Shown here piece by piece: positions 1 to 8,700 of a stretch of DNA of 27,977 nt (position 1 is its first letter; each line of letters begins with the position of its first letter). The stretch spans positions 1 through 27,977 of the forward strand of contig JAWQRM010000160.1 of NCBI GenBank assembly GCA_033557675.1, read 5' to 3'. Source of the DNA: Coptodactyla brooksi. Lineage: Eukaryota > Arthropoda > Insecta > Coleoptera > Scarabaeidae. Position numbers and translations under genes: made by a program. The notes beneath the pieces are model-generated. The model had not been told where the DNA came from, did not search any database, and saw only the letters and a program-made list of their open reading frames with translations.

Positions 1-19
1 GTCAACCACAACGATCAAA

Positions 20-346
20 TCATAACTGAGAATACAAGAAGTACTTTTTATCCGAATTGCAGGTAAACTTATTCTTAGAAAGAGCTAATGGAAAGGTACC
101 TAGCAGGGCAATCCTCAAATCTTTTTCATAGAAAAGATATAACATCCATAAAACCGGTGAATGACACATGTCCCCCGCGGGCCTAACGCAGGGTTAAAGA
201 CATCATGCGCAAAGTTATCACCAGGAAAAGCTTCAAACAACTGTTCGACGCAAATTTGCAGTGAATAAGTCCAATTTGCATCAGGGTTACCTAAACCTAA
301 CTTTAAAACATATTTTGACGTACTCGATAGAGTTCTTTGATAGAAT
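20..346 (-). pseudogene. Unidentified coding-like relic, frameshifted
   Basis: Read on the minus strand from about 346 downwards, an open frame of about 70 codons looks like real protein: it includes KLGLGNPDANWTYSLQ, then EQLFEAFPGD, then NPALGPRG. It meets a stop near 121-135. The sense then seems to continue in another frame (EKDLRIALLGTFPLALSKNK) to a stop at 20-22. Upstream, an in-frame stop lies about 12 codons before the first segment. I do not recognise the family. The frameshift and short length suggest a decayed gene or mobile-element piece. A real exon of a minus-strand gene running off the left edge is possible, but no convincing splice donor was seen at its end. Confidence 0.3.
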
Positions 347-1230
347 TTTAATTAATAAATAAATTACAGCAAACATTTTGAAACGTTCGAATAACAAAGA
401 AATACTCAGTTCACGAACGCCTATGTTTGAAATGACAAGATTTGGTTACTTTGTAGTGACACACGCAAAAACATCACGTGGGACTTGGACATTCCTGAAT
501 GCCCGGTACATAGAGAGAAAAACTAGCTGCATCGATACCGATTTTTATTATCATTCCATTCGTTCCTCCTCGTTTCGTACAGTACCTGAAAGTAAAGTTT
601 ACGGTGATGAAGACAATTCGCGGTGCGCTCACGTGTTCGGTCATCGTTTAATGGTCTTTTGGAGACCAGATTTCGCGGTATGTTGATGTTTGTCGTGGGC
701 CGTCCTCAGCAGTATTTGGCACAGTGTCGATCAAGTGTGCCAGACATGTACAGCATGCTTGATGTACTCTACTCTCGGAGGAGACACGAGCGGCCGTAAA
801 AGGAGGCGAACGTGACCTTGAACGAGGTCACTGCATTGACCTGATGCCTGTGCACTTCGCCTACTTTGAGATTCGAGCACCTCCTGCAAACTCTCCTACC
901 AACACGTTTCAACCGACGTTTTTTTTTTCTTTTACTTCTTTCATCGGAAAGCGGCGTTCGCGATCTCTTCGTCTGCCGGCAAAGTTTACCGTCAGGTAAA
1001 TGATTTTCTCTATTGCTTTATTATTCGTTATTGCGCACTGTCGAACGGTAACCGCTTGTCCGGGGCCCGTGATGAAGAAGCTCGTAAAATTTTACGAGTC
1101 ATAATTCGAGAGAGTGTGAAGGAATCATCGCCTACGATGTAGGACGACTCGTGCATTTGCTTAACTGTTTCAAATTGCCATTAAACAGCGAAATTCCACC
1201 GATGACTAACACGTACAATGAATTTTTATC
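347..1230. other. GC-richer block, possible promoter or 5' noncoding exon
   Basis: This stretch, especially 580-1200, is visibly richer in G, C and CpG than the AT-rich surroundings, as insect promoters and exons often are. A pyrimidine-rich run at 919-940 is followed by GC-rich sequence ending in GTCAG|GTAAAT at 995/996, a good splice-donor match, so 5' noncoding exon sequence may end at 995. Reading frames here (for example 424-686) show no recognisable domain. A perfect 18-bp palindrome lies at 1081-1098. Whether the block belongs to the STARD10-like gene downstream, to a gene on the other strand, or to neither cannot be settled from sequence alone. Confidence 0.3.
813..842. promoter_or_regulatory. 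Cluster of nuclear-receptor half-sites (everted repeat plus one)
   Basis: TGACCT at 813-818 and AGGTCA at 825-830 are perfect half-sites in everted orientation with six bases between them. The first, read on the minus strand, is TCAAGGTCA, the extended site known for FTZ-F1 and ERR-type monomeric receptors. A third half-site, TGACCT, lies at 837-842. Three perfect hexamers in 30 bp inside the GC-richer block suggest a regulatory element. Binding is inferred only. Confidence 0.3.
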
Positions 1231-1516
1231 TACTTTAAAAGCTAAGCTTACTTTAAAAGCTATTTTGAGTGATTGTGATACCCTCCAGAATTACGTTTGT
1301 ATGGTGTGACTTTGAGTAGCGCACATACCTCATATTTGGTAGTAAATATATTTCATATATTCGGTTAAAAAAAATAATAAGGATGCGAATTTGTTCTCCT
1401 GCCTCTGGTGACAAAATCTCTAGTTCTGACTCTGCAATCTTAGATAAAATAAACATATTCCAAATTAAGCGAGAAATGGCAAACAAGTTCAAATTAAACT
1501 TACTTTAAAAGCTATT
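1231..1516 (+). repeat. Short direct repeats of a 14-bp core
   Basis: The core TACTTTAAAAGCTA occurs at 1231-1244, 1249-1262 and 1501-1514. The last two lie in an 18-bp match (1247-1264 and 1499-1516). A looser second match follows each long copy (around 1336-1360 and 1549-1575, with TAGTAAATATATTT). The two roughly 110-bp blocks therefore look like diverged direct copies about 250 bp apart. No coding content was seen. Confidence 0.5.
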
Positions 1517-2374
1517 GTTTGCTTTTAACATTCTTCTCGTTGCTTATATTTGCTAGTAAATATATTTGGTATATTTATTTAATATATACAACATACTTTG
1601 AAAGTAGAAGGCGTAAGTTGGATACAAAATGGAAACATGATAACGTCTTAGTTTATACTCTCTAAACACAATTTACATTTAGTTTCCTGTAAGCTATTCA
1701 TCCCTATTTTAATCAGGTTTAAGGTCCAGGTCAAAATTTTAATTATAAGAACCGATATTATAAATTTCAATTATTAATTTTCATTAATACATTGATTAAT
1801 ACATCAACTGTTTCAAAATTTATTTCACAACACATTGTTACTTTTATTCTAATTATGTGTTAGTTATTTTAACACTTTTGACTTTATTGCAAATGTTTTC
1901 AGAGCTAATCTGGCGATGGTCTAGAAATGGATCGAAACCAGTAAAGCGAAAATAAAAGACCAGAGGATTACCTCAACACTTACATTACAAATCCTGACAA
2001 ATAGCGATAACACCATGGATATTAAAGAAATTAATGTTTCATCCTCTTCTGTATTCAAGATATTAAAGTTTAATTTACTGAATGAACTCGAATGTACTTT
2101 TCTCAATGAGTAATTTTTATAGCAGCATCTGTTTCTTTGAATACCTTTACGCTTTAAATTCTCCATATCGAAATATAACCCACATTCAGTAAAGTAAAAT
2201 AGTTTCATCAAGTAATTTAATTTTAAATAAACGTTTCAACCATTATTAGACAAAGTATGGCTAATAACGATTCAATACATAATATAGATGTATACAGGAT
2301 GTACAATAGTAGTGTGCACATGTCTTAAAGAAGTTATGGATTTTGGAATCTATGGCTTAATAACAAAGCTAAAC
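1517..2374. other. AT-rich sequence, no gene seen
   Basis: Apart from the second copy of the direct repeat at its left end, I see no coding frame of recognisable type, RNA gene or strong repeat. The stretch 2333-2374 begins a dispersed repeat whose relative lies at 21309-21380. Confidence 0.4.
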
Positions 2375-2408
2375 AATGTCACCACTATATTCGACCCGAA
2401 AAATTAAT

Positions 2409-2451
2409 GCTCGACGAATGTTTCGCTAACTAAATTAGCATCATCAGGAGC
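2409..2451 (-). ncRNA. Hammerhead-ribozyme-like motif, left arm
   Basis: On the minus strand the order of elements is stem I GCTC, core CTGATGA, stem II GCTAA/TTAGC, core GAAAC, a tiny stem III (AC, loop ATTC, GT), cleavage triplet GTC, then GAGC pairing with the opening GCTC. This is the connectivity of a type I hammerhead with a minimal stem III. One extra T sits between CTGATGA and stem II, which departs from the classical core, so activity is uncertain. Of the four related motifs in this window it is the one with complete stem I pairing. Confidence 0.4.
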
Positions 2452-2559
2452 GATGAACTGCTTTTCTATTGATTTGATTTGAGTAATTATGAAGTAGTTA
2501 AGTGTCACTTTTTTAGTATAAACAAAACGCAAAAATAGGTTAGTACTCGTTGTTTCATC

Positions 2560-2602
2560 GCTCCTGATGACGCTAAATTGGTTAGCGAAACGTACGTCCA
2601 GC
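2560..2602 (+). ncRNA. Hammerhead-ribozyme-like motif, right arm
   Basis: On the plus strand: GCTC, CTGATGA at 2564-2570, an extra C, stem II GCTAA/TTAGC (2572-2576 and 2582-2586), GAAAC from 2587, stem III AC-GTAC-GT, and a GTC triplet ending at 2598. Stem I then has CAGC against GCTC, three pairs of four with a C-C mismatch next to the cleavage position. It is the mirror copy of the left-arm motif and slightly more decayed in stem I. Confidence 0.35.
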
Positions 2603-2968
2603 ATTAATTTTTCGGTTTTGATGTAGTAGTGACATTGTCTATCTCCACATAGCTTAAGTATATTATATTATTTCGAAAAGTTCTAATAAGCAAATATGTC
2701 AAAATGAAAAGTTTTTGCAATTTAAATTAACTGTCATAACAAATATGATGTTTACTGTTTTCGTTCTAGTTTCGTATGATATACTCTCGAAACATACTGT
2801 TTTATAAAATTATACGAATACTATAAATGTGCAGAAAAATTGTGCTACAAATATCCATAGAAAATCAAATAGCTGACATCTGATAAAAAGTCAAAGTTGA
2901 AGTCACTATGATTAAGTCATTCAGCCAAAAGTGTCATAAAATTAGAACTGTTACAAAGAGTGTTTGAA

Positions 2969-3055
2969 CTAAAAGTTGCTGCACATCATGCTCCACAAAA
3001 GATGCAGTGATTTTTTTAATATACAGGATGTTCGGTTGATTAAGTGCTACCGAAG
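2969..3055 (+). repeat. Dispersed repeat, copy 1 (ACAGGATGTTCGG type)
   Basis: Shares AAAAGTTGC near its start and ATACAGGATGTTCGGTTGAT about 60 bases later with the copies at 4435-4525 and 4751-4838. It is the most diverged of the three. Motifs of the form ATACAGGGTGTTCGGTTTAT occur at the ends of interspersed elements in insects, but I cannot assign the family. Confidence 0.5.
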
Positions 3056-3294
3056 TTCAATCTTCTAAATAGAGCGCTCTGTATATTATTGCATTTTTGA
3101 ATTTCGCGTTAAATTAAGGTCAATTTTGATAATCCTACTACTTTCTTGAGAAAATTTTAAAAAAGTTTAAAAAATTTTAAATACGCCCGGAAACTATTAA
3201 TTAATTGAATTCACGTGGATCCATCTTGCATATTTGGAGAGATAAAAGTTGATTAAAACCTCTTTTTCTTACATAAAATATATATATTTCGTTA

Positions 3295-3337
3295 AAACAT
3301 ATTTCGCCATTGACGTCAATGGCGAACTTATGTTTTA
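3295..3337. repeat. Palindrome centred on a CRE-type site
   Basis: Bases 3303-3326 form a perfect 24-bp palindrome with TGACGTCA at its centre. The flanks AAAACATA and TATGTTTT extend the inverted symmetry, with a small mismatch, to 3295-3337. TGACGTCA is the CREB/ATF consensus, but as part of a longer palindrome next to a hammerhead-like motif it more likely reflects element structure than a promoter site. Confidence 0.55.
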
Positions 3338-3375
3338 CAATGTCGTTTGTCCTTCTATTTTAGAATATTATGTCA

Positions 3376-3410
3376 CTGATGATGCCCCCAATGGGGACGA
3401 AACGTTTGTA
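3376..3410 (+). ncRNA. Hammerhead-like motif, third sequence type
   Basis: CTGATGA at 3376-3382 is followed by TG, a stem II of CCCC/GGGG with a short loop, AC, and GAAAC at 3399-3403, then AC-GTTT-GT and A in the cleavage position. The order matches a hammerhead core, but the pairs next to the core are replaced by TG/AC and stem I does not pair. It is probably a diverged relative of the motifs at 2409 and 2560. Confidence 0.25.
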
Positions 3411-3439
3411 AAAAATATATTTTAACTAAATATACATAT

Positions 3440-4434
3440 TTAGGTTATACAGGTTTTAATAAAATTTTATTAATTAATTAATATTATAATTATAAGCGTT
3501 TTACAGCACTGCACTGAAAATCTTAACAATCTAAAGAATAATACTGCAATATTCAGGAATATAATTACCATCATGAATACTTTGATTTTGTTAAATAAAA
3601 CGATATTTTAATAAAATCATTTAAGCCTATCTGTGCATTTTTTTTCAAAAATTCATGTGTTATCATCGAGAATTAAACTTTAAAAATCATCTTATAAAAT
3701 ATGCGTCTAACTTCAAATTTAATTAGTCATTTCCTTCAAAATAACAAAATTATTTTGATTATCTGGATTAACTTCCGGAAGTGTTACCGTCTTGAAAGTA
3801 TTTTTATTGAACAGATTTTAAGTTATTAAGATCATTGTCAAGTACGCTATTTCAAAGCTTTCTTTGATCATTGAGGAGCCTCACACGTGATGTATACTCG
3901 GTAAGGGAATCCACAACAAAAATCATCCTAGTGGCGCCCCTATATCGGATTTAGTTTGCGTAATTAGATACCAAACAGCCTTAAACAATGCACTGGTAAC
4001 ATTTTTATTTTTATCCTCTGCATTTCATTTCAAATTAGCTTTCCTTGTAAGGTTACTGGCGTCACTACGAATGAATTTTTAATTATGGTTGATAATGTAC
4101 AATTTTTACTTTCTTTTATCGGTAGGTATAAAGAAAATATTACATTCGCAAAAAAATCGATGTCGAGATTTTGATAGATCTTGACCATTGGTGATTGGTC
4201 AAGATCTATTAAAATTATTAAAATTATATTCTCTTGATCATTTTTTTACAACTTTGTGTTTACAACAAAATATATTTTTGTAATCTACATAACATTGCTA
4301 GTAAGAAACTATACGGATAGTACATGCTTAAAATCAACAGTTATAAGCAAAATTGATAAAAATACAATCCTATGGGGCAAGAGAATATTTCGTTCTTAAT
4401 CTCGGGTATTGCTCTGTTTAGAAAAAAAATGTTA
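3440..4434. other. AT-rich intergenic sequence with one strong hairpin
   Basis: No gene was seen. The clearest structure is a perfect 14-bp stem at 4174-4187 and 4196-4209 around an 8-base loop. TTAAAACCT near 3254 and AGGTTTTAA near 3450 are inverted short matches that may mark the ends of the unit holding the 3303 palindrome. Confidence 0.4.
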
Positions 4435-4525
4435 CAAATAAAAGTTGCATTACATCGAACTCTTTACAATTTGAAACTATTTTTGAATATACAGGGTGTT
4501 CGGTTTATTCTAAAAATTGCTGAAG
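4435..4525 (+). repeat. Dispersed repeat, copy 2
   Basis: Very similar to 4751-4838: both have AATAAAAGTTGCA, CATCGAACT, TTTGAAACTATTTTTGAATA and a GGTGTT motif followed by TTTAAAAATT-like sequence. The two lie 316 bp apart in direct orientation, so one may be a local duplication. Confidence 0.6.
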
Positions 4526-4750
4526 ATTTTTAAATGGAACACCTGTATATTGTTATATTTGTTAAGGCCTTATAAGATTTAAGGGTCACCTTAATTATTA
4601 TATAAATATTATATTTTGAATATAATAATATTTTACATGTAATATTACTACTATATAAATATTATACATTAGCTTCAAGTCGTACCCTTTGGGTGTTATT
4701 TCACATTTTTGAAAAAAGATGTTGCTCTTTTTGATTGGAAAAAATTTTTC

Positions 4751-4838
4751 CAATAAAAGTTGCAGTGCATCGAACTTAAATTTTGAAACTATTTTTGAAT
4801 ATACCGGGTGTTTAGTTTATTTTAAAAATTACCCAAAT
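4751..4838 (+). repeat. Dispersed repeat, copy 3
   Basis: Direct copy of 4435-4525 with ATACCGGGTGTTTAG in place of ATACAGGGTGTTCGG. It carries no coding sequence. Confidence 0.6.
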
Positions 4839-4931
4839 TCAGATTTTCGAACAGTCAAGCCTAGGTCCAAAATATTTCTTCAATATTTTCTAAAACACAT
4901 TACGGAATCGTCGCCATAATTGAAATAGGGT

Positions 4932-4952
4932 CAAGGTAAGAGAAAGTCATGT
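4932..4952 (+). repeat. Short motif shared with 22270 and 12060
   Basis: GTCAAGGTAAGAGAAAGTCA, then TGTG, is repeated near 22270-22293; a shorter form (TAAGAGAAAGTAATATGTG) occurs at 12063-12081. It is probably the end of an interspersed element, since the flanks differ. Confidence 0.45.
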
Positions 4953-5515
4953 GGGATGTACACATCAATTAGTTATTTATTAGATCTTGGAAATGGAAAT
5001 ATTTTTAATAAATATAATTAAATATTTGGTATATATTGTTAAGTTGTAGTTTCTCCCGTATTTCAGATAAAAGAAGTAAAATTAACAATTTTAGTATTTA
5101 AAAAGAAATGGGGGTTCGATCTCACAAAATCGAAATTCCAGCATTTTGAACACAAAATCGAAATTCCCCTGAAAATAAATATTTACAATAATAATGAGTT
5201 CTTTGCTGCGATTGATTTTTAATTTAATAATTTTGCTTTAATAATCTTCACAGTGTAATGTTCACTCTTAGAAAAAATATTTTCCCATATGGTGTTTCTG
5301 GATTCCTGCAATATTAAATTTCATGCAGACAACGTAGACAAAAAAATACGTACAAATCTTAAAATATTTACAGGAGTGGTAAATTATTCTTATTTTAATA
5401 ATTATCTTAAGTTCTTGAATTTAAGTAATGTTATTTTTTCGTCGTTCTTGTGTATAAATCCTTTATATTTCTTTTCATTAAATATCGTAATAGACATATC
5501 CATTATATTTTTCAG
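4953..5515. other. AT-rich sequence upstream of the first visible STARD10 exon
   Basis: No coding exon was recognised. A 17-bp direct repeat, CACAAAATCGAAATTCC, occurs at 5123-5139 and 5151-5167. The sequence ends in a pyrimidine/AT-rich tract and CAG at 5513-5515, the splice acceptor of the next exon. Confidence 0.45.
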
Positions 5516-5708
5516 GTATGGACACAATCGCGACCAAATTCAAACTTTAAAATGGTTAAAGTACACGCAGTCTTCCAAAACGTAACACCAGAAACAATGT
5601 TCGATGTACTGCACGATCCTGAATACAGGAAAGAGTGGGACGAGCACATGATCGCATCCGTAGACATAGGCTACCTCAATCCTAACAATGACGTCGGCTA
5701 CTATGCCC
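5516..5708 (+). CDS. Stard10: STARD10-like gene, exon a
   Basis: The acceptor TTTTTCAG ends at 5515 and the donor is C|GTAAAT at 5708/5709. It encodes the START segment from VWTQ to GYYA; phase 0 at entry, one base carried over at exit. Reading through the donor gives a stop within three codons. Confidence 0.85.
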
Positions 5709-8700
5709 GTAAATATTGAAAGAATTTGAAAATTAAAGAGAATAATCTCCTGACCACCATGTCTTGCCCATTTGTGTTGTAGTGTCGTGTCCACCTCCAG
5801 TTAAAAATAGGGATTTTGTACTGCAACGTTCGTGGCTAGATTTAGGAAACGAAAAGTACATCTTCAATCACACCATCGAGCACAAATTGTACCCTCCAAA
5901 GAAAGGGTTTGTTAGGTAAGAATTTTCGAGTTTTTCCTTTTGTTTTAATTAGATTCAGATTTGTTATCCTATTTTAATAAGCAAGAAGTAATAAGATGGA
6001 AGAATTTGGAATAATTTTATGTTAATGACACAATATTTACAAAGCAACGTTTGTACTGGCTTGAAAATAATATTTCTTACATAAGAATTATCTAATTGGA
6101 AATAAATCTTAAATCCTCCCATCGAGGCCATATTTTTCGCGCGCCATATGGTAACTTTTACTTTTATTATGGTTTTGTAAGCAAATAAAATGATAAGTTT
6201 CCGGTGACGCATTTGGATCTAAATTCCTGGAATAAAAACAATCTGTCGTCGAACGCACGATAAGCAGACTTAAAGTATTTTAATCAAAACAATTTAGCAT
6301 CAAACTTGATATAAACGGAGCTGTAATATTTCAACGAACAGGTAATAACTGATAACGAACAGATAGTGACAAATGTTGGTAAGAAATGGACTACGTTGTT
6401 GTCTCAAAACATCTCGGTTAGACGCTCTGCTAAGGTTGATTCAGACATAAGCGGACGTTACTTCCACAATAACGGTTTCGTAAATACGATTTGTAGAAGT
6501 TGGAATTAATTTTTCCATTTATCTAGGTGGTTGACAGTTTCCATATGGCTTTCAAATCTAAAATTTCATTTGTCTTTCATTAAAAGTGATAACATTGCTT
6601 CAAATTATTAATAAATTAAATAAATAATATTTAATTTATTAAGTAAAATTATAAACGTATTTAAATAGTTTTAAATTTATTTTAAAAATTTATGTCACTT
6701 TAATTAGAAAATTAATTAGCAAGCTAAAATAAATTATGTTAACGCAATTGAATTCCATAAATAAATGTGGATCTGCTTTGAATTCTTATGTCATACCTCC
6801 TTTTGCGTAGTCCTTCATGTTTTCTATCGCCTAAATAAATGAGCAACATTCTTTCATGCAAATGTTCTGCCGTTATCGAGTCAAATTTAGAGTTGTATTA
6901 TATAGATTAAGCGTTAAGCAATAGTAATTTTATTACTTAATGACATTTTAAGTTCGCTATATTTAGATCTGTTTTGAATGTGTGCAGACCTTGTTGCATG
7001 CTTGAGTGCAACATGTGTGCAGACCTTGTTTGTTTTGTATTGCTTAAATGCTTCCAATCGTTATATTCATATTTATTAGAAAGCTGTGTATTTTGGCTGC
7101 AAAATATTTTACCACGGTAATACAAATTTGAATAAACTAAATAACTTATATATTTTTATTTCTCATCTGGCAACATTCTCAACTATTTGACCATGACAAT
7201 TTTCAACTAAACAATCTCTAATTTTGATGGTTCCACTTATAGGAAAATACCTGGAATACATCTTTGGGTTATCTCTGAATCAGAATCCAATATTTCTTTG
7301 AACGTTTTTTCCAACCTTTTTTTTTTGAACGTTTTTTTTTCTATCTTTTGCTCCAGATAACTTGTTGGACAGTTTTTCCAAATATTTATTTGAAATCCTG
7401 AGTACCCATCGTGGTATTATTTGATGGTTGAAATATAAGAAATAATAAATACAAAAAGAATAAGACAAGAACATTCTACATATTACAATTCTTCACAAAA
7501 CTATTTGATGAAAGTTTTAGTTCTATATTTATTAGGGGGTAATTATCACTATTTATCAGTGGTCCAGTGACATTTAGTCAGAACATTTTGTCCAGTTCAT
7601 GCTAAATTGTATTCGTGATGTACTATTCACCACTCAGAGTATTTCTTCATGCGTTTTCATGAATTGATTTGTCAACCAGTATCAATAAACAAAGCTATTA
7701 ACTACCCATGGGTCGATATCTTGGAAGGTCTTCTATCATGGAAGAAGTCTCCAAAAGGACCAAAAATTCAGTTTTTTTTCGTTGTTACGTTTGACAATTC
7801 TAAACTTTATTCTTTAGAAGGTCTGATGGTCCAAGTTAGCATGCAATTCTCTTGAAAACACTAAGTTAATAATTTAAGTAGGTGTTCTGGTTTCAAGTAT
7901 CTGCATAAATTTATTTATGCAGATACTATTTTGCTATTAAAATTATTGTCCTGTGAAGTTTGAAGTAGCATTGTTTTATTTCAGGTTATATATCTGAAAA
8001 AGTTAAAACTAAAAAATTCTTGAAAACAATTTGCGCAATCATTATAAATTGTGTTAACACATTGTTAACACAATTTGCTAACAAAGTATTAGTTCCTGTA
8101 TAAAACATGACCCTAAAATAACATAATTGTATAGGAATCTACATCAATTCATAGGTGTATTAATGTTGTTCCTAGCCCGATAATATTTAAAACCCACTCC
8201 AAGAAGGTTATTTTACTATTAAAATTATTGTGTGTAAAGCTTGAAGTAGCTGAATCTCGCTTTGATTCGGCTTACATTTTCTGAAAATCTTTGAATTTTT
8301 TGAATCTTGAATTTTTTTGCATAACTTTATATCTGAAAAGGTTAAAACCCAAAATGTTTGGAAATAATTTATTAACAATTTAACTAAATGTTCTTATTCC
8401 AAGTTCTTGCATAAAAATACCATTAAAATGAGATAACTATACCTATTCTAATATTAATAGAATATCGTATTTTGTGGTAGATTGTTGTGGCTCGTTATCT
8501 AATCATATTTAGAACCCATCCCAAGAAGGTTATTTTACGAGTAAATTATTCTCCTATAAAGTTTGAAGTAGATGAATCTTGATTTGTTTCGGGTTATATA
8601 TCCTTAGAACTTAGAGATTTACTAGAAGTAGCTCAATCTTGATTTGTTTCTGGTTATATATTCTTAGAACTTTTTGTGTAATTTTAAACCTGAAAAGGTT

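Larger units (their letters stand above)
2375..2641. repeat. Inverted repeat with about 85-bp arms
   Basis: The left arm (about 2375-2458) and the right arm (about 2553-2641) are inverted copies with scattered differences. Both contain CAATGTCAC and CGAAAAATTAATGC at the outside and a hammerhead-like core at the inside. The spacer of about 95 bp is AT-rich. The flank from 2333 through the left arm's outer part resembles 21309-21380, so the unit belongs to a dispersed element family. Penelope-like retroelements are known to carry hammerhead ribozymes in their terminal repeats, which makes them one candidate source. No protein-coding part is present here. Confidence 0.6.

Noticed and set aside
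378..686. Plus-strand open frame of 102 codons near the left edge.
   Set aside because: It starts with TTG, shows no domain, and its length is unremarkable for a GC-richer block. It is kept only as part of the possible promoter region.
1081..1098. Perfect 18-bp palindrome CTCGTAAAATTTTACGAG as an operator-like site.
   Set aside because: The palindrome is real, but with an A/T centre and no second copy there is no ground to call it regulatory in a eukaryotic genome.
5289..5585. Open frame just before and across the first STARD10 exon.
   Set aside because: It runs in a different frame from the START homology inside the exon and upstream is AT-rich and hydrophobic by composition.
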